From contig NZ_CP133779.1 of NCBI RefSeq assembly GCF_034347425.1, positions 3,534,001 through 3,598,000 of the forward strand: a stretch of 64,000 nucleotides of DNA, read 5' to 3'. Shown piece by piece: positions 51,149 through 59,547 of this stretch. The notes below the pieces were generated by a model. It had not been told where the DNA came from and did not search any database. It saw only the letters and a program-made list of their open reading frames with translations. How positions within the stretch are numbered: the stretch's first letter is position 1; each line of letters starts with the position of its first letter. This DNA comes from Undibacterium sp. CCC3.4. Lineage in GTDB: Bacteria; Pseudomonadota; Gammaproteobacteria; Burkholderiales; Burkholderiaceae_D. The position numbers were made by a program, and so were the translations under genes.

Positions 51149-52801
51149 ATGTCTAGCTATCCTATGAGTCCCGTAATGGGGCAAATGATGGATAAACCGA
51201 TGCTCATTTCCAGCATCATCGAACATGCCGATCGGTATTTCGGGAAAAATGAAATCGTTTCGCGCCGCGTCGAAGGCGATATTCATCGCTATACCTACAG
51301 TGATTGCCATCAGCGCGCCAAGAAGCTCGCCAACGTCTTCGCCGGCTTAGGCGTGGTGCTCGGCGATCGCATCGGCACCTTGGCTTGGAACGGCTACCGT
51401 CATTTGGAAGCTTACTATGCCGTCTCCGGTTCCGGCGCGGTCCTGCACACCATTAACCCACGTCTGCATCCGGAACAAATTTCCTACATCATCAATCACG
51501 CCGAAGATCAGTACCTGCTGTTTGATATCACTTTCTTGCCCATCATCGTAGCCATTGCCGCCCATTGTCCTTCGGTCAAAGGCTATATCATGATGGCCGA
51601 GCGCAGTTACTTACCGGCCCAGACCAGCATCCCGAATTTGCTGTGCTATGAAGATTTGCTCGCTGCGCATTCTGATGAATTTGTCTGGCCACTGTTTGAT
51701 GAAAACTCGGCTTCGAGTCTGTGCTATACCTCGGGTACTACCGGTCACCCCAAAGGGGCGCTGTATTCGCACCGTTCCACTATCCTGCATTCCTATGCCT
51801 CGGCCTTACCGGATGGGCTCAATGTATCGGCGCGCGATGCGGTTTTGCCGGTCGTACCGATGTTTCACGTTAATGCCTGGGGCTTGCCGTATTCTGCGCC
51901 ATTAACCGGTGCCAAACTGGTGTTTCCCGGCCCGCATCTCGATGGTAAATCCTTGTATGAATTATTCGAACAGGAACAAGTCACGTTCTCAGCCGGTGTG
52001 CCGACGGTCTGGCTGGGCTTGCTGACCTATGTGGCGCAAAATAATTTACAGTTTTCCAGCTTCAAACGTACCGTCATCGGCGGTTCGGCCTGTCCGCCGG
52101 CGATGCTGCGCACGCTGCGTCATACCTATGGTGTCGAAGTGGTACATGCCTGGGGCATGACCGAAATGTCACCGCTGGGAACCGCGAGCACCTTATTGGC
52201 GCGCCATCAGGGCTTGGGCGAAGCCGAACTCGAAGCTATTTTGTGCAAACAAGGCCACGTGCTGTATGGCGTGGAAATGAAAATCGTCGATGACCTCGGT
52301 ACCGAATTGCCTTGGGATGGAAAAACTTACGGCAATCTGTTGGTCAAAGGGCTTTGGGTGATACGCTCGTATTATCGCGAGGAGGGTGGGGCGGTGCTGC
52401 AGGATGGCTGGTTTCCGACCGGCGATGTGGCCACCATCGATGCCGATGGCTATATGCAAATCACCGATCGCAGCAAAGATGTCATTAAGTCCGGCGGTGA
52501 ATGGATAGGCACGATCGACCTTGAAAACGTTGCCGTCTCTCATCCGGCGGTGCTGCAGGCCGCTTGTATCGGCGTGTTTCATCCGAAATGGGATGAACGA
52601 CCTTTGCTACTGGTGGTAAAAAAACCGGGTGCCGAAGTGAGTAAAGAAACTTTGCTGGCCTATTTCGACGGACGGGTAGCCAAATGGTGGACGCCCGATG
52701 ATGTGGTGTTCATCGATGCCTTACCGATCGGTGCGACCGGTAAAATTTTAAAAAACAAATTGCGCGACCAATTCAAGGAGCACAAACTGCCAACGATATA
52801 A
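51149..52801 (+). CDS. Long-chain acyl-CoA ligase (AMP-forming)
   Basis: About 550 residues of the ANL superfamily: P-loop CYTSGTTGHPKGALYSHRS (about 190), MTEMSP, hinge region TGDVATIDADGYMQITDRSKDVIKSGGEWI and C-terminal lysine in PIGATGKILK. It activates a fatty or other carboxylic acid to acyl-AMP and then acyl-CoA. The start MSSYPMSPVM at 51149 follows CAGGAG; the frame is open to 51104. It is immediately upstream of a binding protein and ABC operon on the same strand, pointing to linked uptake and activation of an organic acid. Confidence 0.9.
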   Translation: MSSYPMSPVMGQMMDKPMLISSIIEHADRYFGKNEIVSRRVEGDIHRYTYSDCHQRAKKLANVFAGLGVVLGDRIGTLAWNGYRHLEAYYAVSGSGAVLHTINPRLHPEQISYIINHAEDQYLLFDITFLPIIVAIAAHCPSVKGYIMMAERSYLPAQTSIPNLLCYEDLLAAHSDEFVWPLFDENSASSLCYTSGTTGHPKGALYSHRSTILHSYASALPDGLNVSARDAVLPVVPMFHVNAWGLPYSAPLTGAKLVFPGPHLDGKSLYELFEQEQVTFSAGVPTVWLGLLTYVAQNNLQFSSFKRTVIGGSACPPAMLRTLRHTYGVEVVHAWGMTEMSPLGTASTLLARHQGLGEAELEAILCKQGHVLYGVEMKIVDDLGTELPWDGKTYGNLLVKGLWVIRSYYREEGGAVLQDGWFPTGDVATIDADGYMQITDRSKDVIKSGGEWIGTIDLENVAVSHPAVLQAACIGVFHPKWDERPLLLVVKKPGAEVSKETLLAYFDGRVAKWWTPDDVVFIDALPIGATGKILKNKLRDQFKEHKLPTI

Positions 52802-52859
52802 GTCGGGACTTCGTATCAAAAACAGATTTTCATAAGATAAAAAAATTGGAGAGAGACAA

Positions 52860-54098
52860 ATGACATTCCCATTACGCGTATCTTTTGTTGCAGTCGCTTT
52901 TGCTTTGCTCGCCCCGCTGTCGCATGCCGACACGGTGAAAATTGCTTATATCGATCCTTTATCGGGCCCGTTTGCCCCGGTCGGTCAAAACATCTTGAAC
53001 TCATTTCAATTCGTCGCCGATAAAGCGAATGCGGAAAAATGGGCCGGCCCGACGACCACTTTCGAAGTGGTCGGTTTTGATAACAAGGGCAGTCCGCAAG
53101 AGTCGCTCAATATCTTGAAAACCGTGATCGACAAAGGTTTTCGCTACATCACCCAGGGCAATGGCTCGGGCGTGGGCTTGGCTTTGCTCGATGCGGTAAA
53201 TAAATACAACGAACGCAATCCCGGCAAGGAAATCATTTATCTCAATCATGCGGCGGTCGATCCTGACATGACCAATAGTAAATGCAGCTTCTGGCATTTC
53301 CGTTTCGACGCCAATTCAGATATGAAGATGGAAGCATTGACTACCTACATGGCGGCCGATAAAAACATCAAAAAAGTCTATGTGATCGGGCAAAATTATT
53401 CTTTCGGTCACCAAGTCAGCCGCGCCGCCAAAGAATACATCGCCCGCAAACGTCCAGACATTCAGATCGTCGGTGATGATTTGCATCCTATCGGCCAGGT
53501 CAAAGATTTTTCACCGTATATCGCGAAAATCAAAGCCTCGGGTGCCGATACGGTGATTACCGGGAACTGGGGTGCTGATTTGGCCTTGCTGATCAAGGCG
53601 GCCAAAGATGCTGATTTGAAAGCGAATTTCTTCACTTACTATGCCTCCACCACCGGCGTACCGACGGCGATGGGCGCCTCCGGCATCGATCGCGTCAAGT
53701 ACGTAGCGTACTGGAATACCAACAATGAAGGCTATGTCGGGAAAGACATCGTCGAGGGTTTCAAGACCCGTTATAAAGACGATTACTATTCGATGGCGAC
53801 TTACTCCATCTTGACCGCCATGTCGCAGGCGATCAAACAAGCCAAGTCGATAGAACCGGCCAAGATCGCCTTGGCACTTGAAGGGGCAAACTTCAAAACG
53901 CTCAATGGCGAAGTCAGCATGCGCAAGCTCGATCATCAATTGCAGCAGCCGCTGTATATTGCCACTTGGGTCAAAACTAATGACAAAGATGTGCGCTACG
54001 ATCAGGAAAACACCGGCTTGGGTTGGAAAACCAATCAAAAAATCGATGCATTCGTCGCTGCTCAACCGTCTTCGTGCCAGATGAAACGTCCGCTGTAA
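52860..54098 (+). CDS. ABC transporter substrate-binding protein
   Basis: 412 residues. Signal peptide (MTFPLRVSFVAVAFALLAPL then SHA) and a type I periplasmic binding fold starting VKIAYIDPLSGPFAPVGQN, with YLNHAAVDPDMTNSKCSFWHFRF and VIGQNYSFGHQVSRAAKEY. This sub-type differs from the protein at 34257. The ligand is not known; the acyl-CoA ligase gene upstream suggests a carboxylic acid rather than leucine. GGAGAGAGACAA precedes the ATG. A terminator-like hairpin follows before livH. Confidence 0.9.
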   Translation: MTFPLRVSFVAVAFALLAPLSHADTVKIAYIDPLSGPFAPVGQNILNSFQFVADKANAEKWAGPTTTFEVVGFDNKGSPQESLNILKTVIDKGFRYITQGNGSGVGLALLDAVNKYNERNPGKEIIYLNHAAVDPDMTNSKCSFWHFRFDANSDMKMEALTTYMAADKNIKKVYVIGQNYSFGHQVSRAAKEYIARKRPDIQIVGDDLHPIGQVKDFSPYIAKIKASGADTVITGNWGADLALLIKAAKDADLKANFFTYYASTTGVPTAMGASGIDRVKYVAYWNTNNEGYVGKDIVEGFKTRYKDDYYSMATYSILTAMSQAIKQAKSIEPAKIALALEGANFKTLNGEVSMRKLDHQLQQPLYIATWVKTNDKDVRYDQENTGLGWKTNQKIDAFVAAQPSSCQMKRPL

Positions 54099-54107
54099 AC
54101 AGTACGG

Positions 54108-54136
54108 AAAAAGAGGGCCGAGGGGCTCTCTTTTTT
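54108..54136 (+). terminator. Intra-operon terminator or attenuator
   Basis: GAGGGCC (54113-54119) pairs with GGCTCTC (54124-54130) with one G-U pair and a GAGG loop, flanked by an A run and TTTTTT (54131-54136). It lies between the binding-protein and permease genes and could make the binding protein more abundant than the membrane parts. Confidence 0.75.
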
Positions 54137-54151
54137 ATTTTTTAAAAAAAT

Positions 54152-54164
54152 AGAACGACCGTGC
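54152..54164 (+). promoter_or_regulatory. Candidate operator AGAACGACCGTGC
   Basis: Nearly identical to the site at 9499-9511 (one centre base differs). It lies between the terminator at 54136 and the livH-like start at 54194, consistent with a separately regulated second promoter for the permease genes. Confidence 0.45.
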
Positions 54165-54193
54165 ATAGAAGTTTTTTGAAAGGGACACACGCT

Positions 54194-55141
54194 GTGGAAT
54201 TTACTCTGATCACCCTGCTCAATGGCATAAGCTATGGCTTGTTGCTGTTCATGCTTTCATCTGGCCTGACCCTGATCTTCAGCATGATGGGTGTGCTTAA
54301 TTTTGCCCATGCCAGTTTCTACATGTTGGGCGCGTATTTTGCCTATATGCTGAGCAGTCGTTTCGGCTTTTGGGTCGCTTTGCCGCTGGCACCACTACTG
54401 GTCGGTGTGCTCGGTGCGCTGGTGGAGCGCTATGGCTTGCGCCCGGTGCACAAATACGGACATATCCCGGAACTGTTGTTCACCTTCGGTCTGTCGTATG
54501 TGCTGGTGGAAGTGGTGCAACTGATCTGGGGCCGCGCCGGAGTACCGTATGCCATCCCGGCCAGCCTCGATGGCCCTTTATTTACGCTCTACACCACGAC
54601 CTTCCCGATGTACCGTGCCTTCATGATGTTAGTTGCCTTGCTCATGCTGCTGGCAATCTATTTGCTGCTGACGCGAACCCGCATCGGCCTGGTGATCCAA
54701 GCGGCGCTGACCCATCCTGATGCGGTCGAAGCGCTCGGCCATAATGTGCCGCGTGTATTCATGCTGGTGTTTGGCGGTGGCTGTGCTTTGGCTGGCTTGG
54801 CTGGCGTAGTTGGCGGGAATGCCTTCGTCACCGAGCCGGGCATGGCGGCCACCTTGGGCAGCATTATTTTCGTCGTCGTCGTGGTCGGTGGCATGGGCTC
54901 TTTAGCCGGGGCCTTCATCGCCTCGCTGTTGATCGGTGTGGTGCAAACCTTTGCCGTTGCCATCGATTATTCGCTCTCCAGCATCCTGACACCGCTTGGT
55001 CTGCTGGTGCGCGCCGATTCGCCGTGGTATTCGCTGGTCTCACTCAGTGTGGCCCAAGTGGCGCCAGTGATGCCGTATCTGCTATTGGTATTGATACTCA
55101 TTTTCAGACCGCGTGGCTTGCTTGGCACTCGTGAAGGATAA
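54194..55141 (+). CDS. ABC transporter permease, LivH type
   Basis: About 315 residues, eight or so helices: LITLLNGISYGLLLFMLSSGLTLIFSMMGVLNFAHASFYMLGAYFAY at the N-terminus, then the coupling segment LTHPDAVEALGHNV and GGMGSLAGAFIASLLIG. The GTG at 54194, behind AAGGGA, gives the family-like MEFTLITLLNG; a further GTG at 54161 overlaps the putative operator. Followed after 4 bp by the livM-like gene. Confidence 0.88.
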   Translation: MEFTLITLLNGISYGLLLFMLSSGLTLIFSMMGVLNFAHASFYMLGAYFAYMLSSRFGFWVALPLAPLLVGVLGALVERYGLRPVHKYGHIPELLFTFGLSYVLVEVVQLIWGRAGVPYAIPASLDGPLFTLYTTTFPMYRAFMMLVALLMLLAIYLLLTRTRIGLVIQAALTHPDAVEALGHNVPRVFMLVFGGGCALAGLAGVVGGNAFVTEPGMAATLGSIIFVVVVVGGMGSLAGAFIASLLIGVVQTFAVAIDYSLSSILTPLGLLVRADSPWYSLVSLSVAQVAPVMPYLLLVLILIFRPRGLLGTREG

Positions 55142-55145
55142 CCCC

Positions 55146-56432
55146 ATGACAAAAATTCTCCATTATCAAGCGCCCAATCTGGCGCGCTGGCTCAGCTGGA
55201 CCTTGTTCGCCGTCGTGCTCATCGTCGCGCCGTATATTTTCAGCAGCGGTGCCGCCTTGTCGCTGCTCTCGCAGATCGGCACCTTGATGATCTTCGGTCT
55301 GTCGTTTAATATGCTGCTCGGTCAAGGTGGTATGCTGTCGTTCGGGCATGCCGTGTATTCCGGGTTGGGGGCATTCTTTGCCATCCATGCGATGAACTTG
55401 ATTGCGGCCGGCAGTTTGCCGCTGCCTGTGAGTATGATTCCACTGGTCGGCGGTGTGGCCGGCATGGGCTTCGGCGTCTTGTTCGGTTATGTGACCACGA
55501 AAAAATCCGGCACCACCTTTTCCATGATTACCTTGGGCATGGTGGAGCTGGTGTTTGCCTGCTCCTTGATGTTCCCGCATTTTTTCGGCGGCGAGGGCGG
55601 CATTTCCAGTAACCGCGTCATTGGTGGCGCCGTGATGGGCATTACCTATGGCCCGCAAATCGAAGTCTACTACCTGATCGCTTTTTGGTTGTTCGTCAGT
55701 GCCGTCGCCATGTATGCATTTACCGCTACGCCACTGGGACGGATGATCAATGCCGTGCGTGATAATCCGGAACGCGCTGAATTCGTCGGCTACGACACTC
55801 AGTGGGTACGCTACATGACCTTGATTTTATCGGCATTTTTTGCCGGTATTTCGGGTGGACTCTCGGCCATCAACTTTGAAATCGTCACGGCCGAGAATGT
55901 CAGCGCCATCCGCTCCGGCGCGGTGCTGTTGTTTACTTTTATCGGCGGCATAGGCTTCTTTTTTGGGCCGATGATCGGGGCCGTGATCGGAGTTTTCCTC
56001 ACCGTCATGCTGTCCGACTTCACCAAGGCCTGGCAATTGTATCTAGGCGTGTTTTTCATTCTCACCGTCATGTACGCACCCGGTGGCTTGGCCAGCATAC
56101 TCATGCTCAATGTGCGTTTGTTAAAACATGGAAAATTCGCCAAGGTTTGGCCCAGTCTGTGGAAAGTACTGTTGTCGTGTGTCTTGCTGGTGGCCGGCTT
56201 GATCATGGCGATAGAAATGCTGTACCAGCGTTCACTTGAAGCCAGTCAAGATCCGATCATCCACGTGCTCGGACTCTCACTCAATTCGGCAGCAGCCAGT
56301 GCCTGGCTGCTGGCCGGCGGCTTGGCGGGGCTTGGCGCGCTTGGCTTTATCTTGAGCAAGCAAGGCTTTCGTCTGCAATGGGATCTGGCCAATACAGAAA
56401 TCGAAGAAATACTGAAGAGGGCGCAAGGATGA
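55146..56432 (+). CDS. ABC transporter permease, LivM type
   Basis: About 428 residues. FGLSFNMLLGQGGMLSFGHAVYSGLGAFFAIHAM, YVTTKKSGTTFSMITLGMVELVF and the coupling segment INAVRDNPERAEFVGYDTQWVRY are LivM hallmarks. It is about 100 residues longer than typical, with two extra C-terminal helices (VLLSCVLLVAGLIMAIEM and AWLLAGGLAGLGALGFIL). AAGGATAA precedes the ATG. Overlaps the next gene by ATGA. Confidence 0.88.
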   Translation: MTKILHYQAPNLARWLSWTLFAVVLIVAPYIFSSGAALSLLSQIGTLMIFGLSFNMLLGQGGMLSFGHAVYSGLGAFFAIHAMNLIAAGSLPLPVSMIPLVGGVAGMGFGVLFGYVTTKKSGTTFSMITLGMVELVFACSLMFPHFFGGEGGISSNRVIGGAVMGITYGPQIEVYYLIAFWLFVSAVAMYAFTATPLGRMINAVRDNPERAEFVGYDTQWVRYMTLILSAFFAGISGGLSAINFEIVTAENVSAIRSGAVLLFTFIGGIGFFFGPMIGAVIGVFLTVMLSDFTKAWQLYLGVFFILTVMYAPGGLASILMLNVRLLKHGKFAKVWPSLWKVLLSCVLLVAGLIMAIEMLYQRSLEASQDPIIHVLGLSLNSAAASAWLLAGGLAGLGALGFILSKQGFRLQWDLANTEIEEILKRAQG

Positions 56433-57196
56433 CTGATTTCTCACTGGAATTAAAAGATGTGCGGAAAAGTTTCGGTCATGCCGAGATCATTCGCGGTGCC
56501 AATTTACAGGTGCCACGTGGCGAACGCTTTGCCATCATCGGCCCCAATGGTGCCGGTAAATCGACTTTATTCAATCTGATCTCGGGTCGTTTCGGTATCA
56601 GCAGCGGGGCGATTTTGCTTAACGGCAGCAATATTGCAGGTTTGCAGCCGTATCAGATCAATCGTCGCGGTCTCTCGCGCAGTTTTCAGATCACCAATAT
56701 TTTCCACCGCCTCAGCGTCTATGAAAACTTACGTTGTGCCGTCCTCTGGTCGCTCGGTTATCGCTATTCGTTCTGGCATTGTCTCAATGCCCTGCGTGAT
56801 GTTCATCAACGTGCCGAAGCGGTACTGGAACAAATCGGTTTGACTCGGCGGCGGCATACCACCGCCGGCTTACTGACTTATGCCGAACAACGTGCACTCG
56901 AAATAGGTATCACCATCGCCGGTGGGGCCGAAGTGATTTTGCTCGATGAACCGACTGCCGGCATGAGTCGTTCCGAATCCGATGCCGCGGTCGAATTGAT
57001 ACGCAAGATCAGCGTCGGCAAGACCCTGCTCATGGTCGAGCACGACATGAGCGTGGTGTTTGGACTGGCGGACAAGATAGCGGTGGTGGTCTACGGCGAG
57101 GTGATCGCCTGTGACACGCCACAAAACATCCGCAATAATCAACAAGTGAAGGACGCCTATCTGGGCGGCCACGCACCGCAGGAGATCAGCGCATGA
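56429..57196 (+). CDS. ABC transporter ATPase, LivG type
   Basis: About 255 residues. Walker A GPNGAGKST, RGLSRSFQITNIFHRLSVYENL, signature-like LLTYAEQRALEIG (the usual LSGG is replaced by LTYAEQ, as in many LivG), Walker B EVILLDEPTAGMSRSE and MVEHDMSVV. Coupled to the livM- and livF-like genes at both ends by 4-bp overlaps. Confidence 0.9.
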   Translation: MTDFSLELKDVRKSFGHAEIIRGANLQVPRGERFAIIGPNGAGKSTLFNLISGRFGISSGAILLNGSNIAGLQPYQINRRGLSRSFQITNIFHRLSVYENLRCAVLWSLGYRYSFWHCLNALRDVHQRAEAVLEQIGLTRRRHTTAGLLTYAEQRALEIGITIAGGAEVILLDEPTAGMSRSESDAAVELIRKISVGKTLLMVEHDMSVVFGLADKIAVVVYGEVIACDTPQNIRNNQQVKDAYLGGHAPQEISA

Positions 57197-57912
57197 GTGC
57201 TTTACTCGAAATTCAAGGATTACACGCTTATTATGGCAAAAGCCATGTCTTGCATGGGGTCGACCTGCACGTCAATCACAGTGAGATCGTCAGCCTGTTA
57301 GGTCGCAACGGTGTCGGCCGTTCGACCACGGTGAAAGCCGCCATGGGGCAGGTGCAGGCGACTGGCTCGGTACAGTTCAAGGGCGAGCAGATGCTGGGTT
57401 TGAAAGCCTTCCAAATCGCCCACAAAGGGCTAGGCTACGTGCCGGAAAATCGCGATATTTTTCCGACTCTGACAGTGGAACAAAATCTTTTACTCGGCGA
57501 AAAAAGCAGCGCACGCCGCGCCGGTGCTGCGCCGCCGCGTTGGTGCATCGACGATATGTATCAAATGTTCCCGCGTCTCAAGGAGCGGCGTTCCACCTTG
57601 GCCGGCGTGATGTCGGGCGGTGAGCAGCAAATGCTCACGCTATGCCGCACCTTGATGGGTGATCCTGACCTGATCATGATCGATGAACCGACCGAAGGCT
57701 TGGCACCGAAAATTGTCGAACTGGTCGCCGAGTACCTGCAAACGCTCAAGCAACGCGGTGTTTCGGTGCTGTTGGTCGAACAAAAATTGGCCATCGCTTT
57801 GCAAATTTCACAACGCGTGTATGTGATGGGGCATGGCAGTATCGTGTTTGAAGGGACGCCCGATGAATTGCAGGCGAATCAGCAGATTCGCCGCGAATGG
57901 TTGGAGGTCTGA
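57193..57912 (+). CDS. ABC transporter ATPase, LivF type, with Arg in Walker A
   Basis: 239 residues. It has signature MSGGEQQML, Walker B LIMIDEPTEGLAPK and LLVEQKL. The Walker A motif reads GRNGVGRST, with arginine where the phosphate-binding lysine is expected (codon CGT within 57301-57330). The rest is intact, and such an ATPase may work paired with the normal LivG. I believe related betaproteobacterial transporters share this change, but could not check. Last gene of the operon, convergent with the HD-GYP gene. Confidence 0.88.
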   Translation: MSALLEIQGLHAYYGKSHVLHGVDLHVNHSEIVSLLGRNGVGRSTTVKAAMGQVQATGSVQFKGEQMLGLKAFQIAHKGLGYVPENRDIFPTLTVEQNLLLGEKSSARRAGAAPPRWCIDDMYQMFPRLKERRSTLAGVMSGGEQQMLTLCRTLMGDPDLIMIDEPTEGLAPKIVELVAEYLQTLKQRGVSVLLVEQKLAIALQISQRVYVMGHGSIVFEGTPDELQANQQIRREWLEV

Positions 57913-57945
57913 GTTCACGACGCGCTGTTCCAGCCTGGGCGCGTT

Positions 57946-59535
57946 TCAGTGGCCGGGCGCGATGATCCAGTCTGGCTGTTCGCGCGCCAGAAAATCGAAC
58001 AGCGCTTGCACTACATCGGGGTCGAACTGCAAACCGCTGCGCTCTTTGATGTAACTGATTACCTCATCCAGTGGCCAAGCTCGTTTGTATGGCCGACTGT
58101 GCAGTAATGCATCGAAGACATCGACCACGGCGACAATACGCGCGGCCAGCGGGATGGCATGGCCTTGCAAGCCGCGCGGATAGCCCTTGCCATCAAAATG
58201 CTCGTGATGTCCGCCGGCGATCTCGGCACCGATACTCAGACTGCTGACACCACCGATCGAAGTGGCGGCATTGGCCAGCACAGTCTCACCTATCATGGCA
58301 TGGTTCTCCATGATGGCGCGCTCGTCCGTATCATGTTTGCCAGGCTTGAGCAGAATCGCATCGGGAATTCCGACCTTGCCGACATCATGCAAAATACTGG
58401 CGATACCGACAAAGCGCATGAAATTGGTTTCTGTGTCGGCAGGAATTTTTCCAGCGGCCTGCATTTCAGCGGCGATCGCATCGGTTAAACGACAGACCCG
58501 GCGAACATGTCCACCAGTATTGGCGTCGCGCGACTCAGCCAAATCAGCCAGCGCGACCACGGTCGCTTCCTGCGTTGTTTTGAGTAATTCAAACATCTGC
58601 AAATTATCGAAGGCGGCACCGATGCGATCACAAAAAATATCGAGCAGACTACATTCGAGCGCGCTCAATGGCCGGGTAGGGGAGAAGGCGACGGCAAATT
58701 GATGACCGTGCGTGGCAGGAATCGACAACACATTCACCGTTGAGGTGAACAGATTCTTTTTGTCGGCAAAGGTTTGCATGATCGATGCCAGCCATGGATG
58801 CGACGCCGATACCAGATCTTCTTCGATCAGTAGGGCGGAACTGCCGGTACTGGCAATTACTCGCGGCAATTCGACATTGCCGGCCACCTTCTTGTGCATC
58901 ACGCACAGTATTCCTTGTGTTCCGAAATCGAGAATTGCCCCGATTTGTGTCAGTACGCCGGAAGCCAGTTCTTTGAGTGAATTGATCTGGTACAGATTGC
59001 TGACTGCCTGCAGTATTTTATCGAGCCCGCGCCGGTTTGCTTCCAAGGCTTTGAGTCCTTCGTAAGCGCGCAGGGAAGCGATCACCGAGGTGAACATTTT
59101 TTGGGTTGTCAGTTCCGTCTTGAGCTTGTAATCGTTGATGTCATAATCGACGATGACTTGCTGTTCCGGTGCTTGGCCTGGCTGTCCGGTACGCAAAATA
59201 ATTCTGACTAAATCATTGCGCAACTCCTGCCGTATCCGTTGCGCCAAGCGCAGTCCGGCATCTTCGGTTTCCATCACAACGTCGAGCAAGATCATCGCGA
59301 TATCGGGTTCCTGCTGCAAAATCTGAAACGCTTGCTCGGCTGAGTAAGCTGATAAAATCTCGATTTCCTGCATCTTGAAACGAATATTACTCAAAGCCAG
59401 GCGTGTCACCGCATGGATGTCCGGTTCGTCGTCGACCACCAGCAAGCGCCATTTACCAAGCGCTTGCTGTGGCGTCGCATCGCTATCCTCATCGTCCAGC
59501 AACCAGCCATCGATTTCATCACTCATTCTTGTCAT
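57946..59535 (-). CDS. HD-GYP response regulator (c-di-GMP phosphodiesterase)
   Basis: 529 residues in three parts. A receiver domain (about 30-150) has VVDDEPD and phospho-acceptor Asp85 in MILLDVVME. A middle region (about 160-320) resembles DUF3369, a GAF-like module. An HD-GYP domain (about 330-525) has ILHDVGKVGIPDAIL and HHEHFDGKGYPRGL intact, so it should degrade c-di-GMP. It starts 12 bp after the sensor-kinase stop and is presumably phosphorylated by that kinase. Confidence 0.92.
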   Translation of the reverse strand: MTRMSDEIDGWLLDDEDSDATPQQALGKWRLLVVDDEPDIHAVTRLALSNIRFKMQEIEILSAYSAEQAFQILQQEPDIAMILLDVVMETEDAGLRLAQRIRQELRNDLVRIILRTGQPGQAPEQQVIVDYDINDYKLKTELTTQKMFTSVIASLRAYEGLKALEANRRGLDKILQAVSNLYQINSLKELASGVLTQIGAILDFGTQGILCVMHKKVAGNVELPRVIASTGSSALLIEEDLVSASHPWLASIMQTFADKKNLFTSTVNVLSIPATHGHQFAVAFSPTRPLSALECSLLDIFCDRIGAAFDNLQMFELLKTTQEATVVALADLAESRDANTGGHVRRVCRLTDAIAAEMQAAGKIPADTETNFMRFVGIASILHDVGKVGIPDAILLKPGKHDTDERAIMENHAMIGETVLANAATSIGGVSSLSIGAEIAGGHHEHFDGKGYPRGLQGHAIPLAARIVAVVDVFDALLHSRPYKRAWPLDEVISYIKERSGLQFDPDVVQALFDFLAREQPDWIIAPGH

Positions 59536-59547
59536 GCTCGTCTCACT

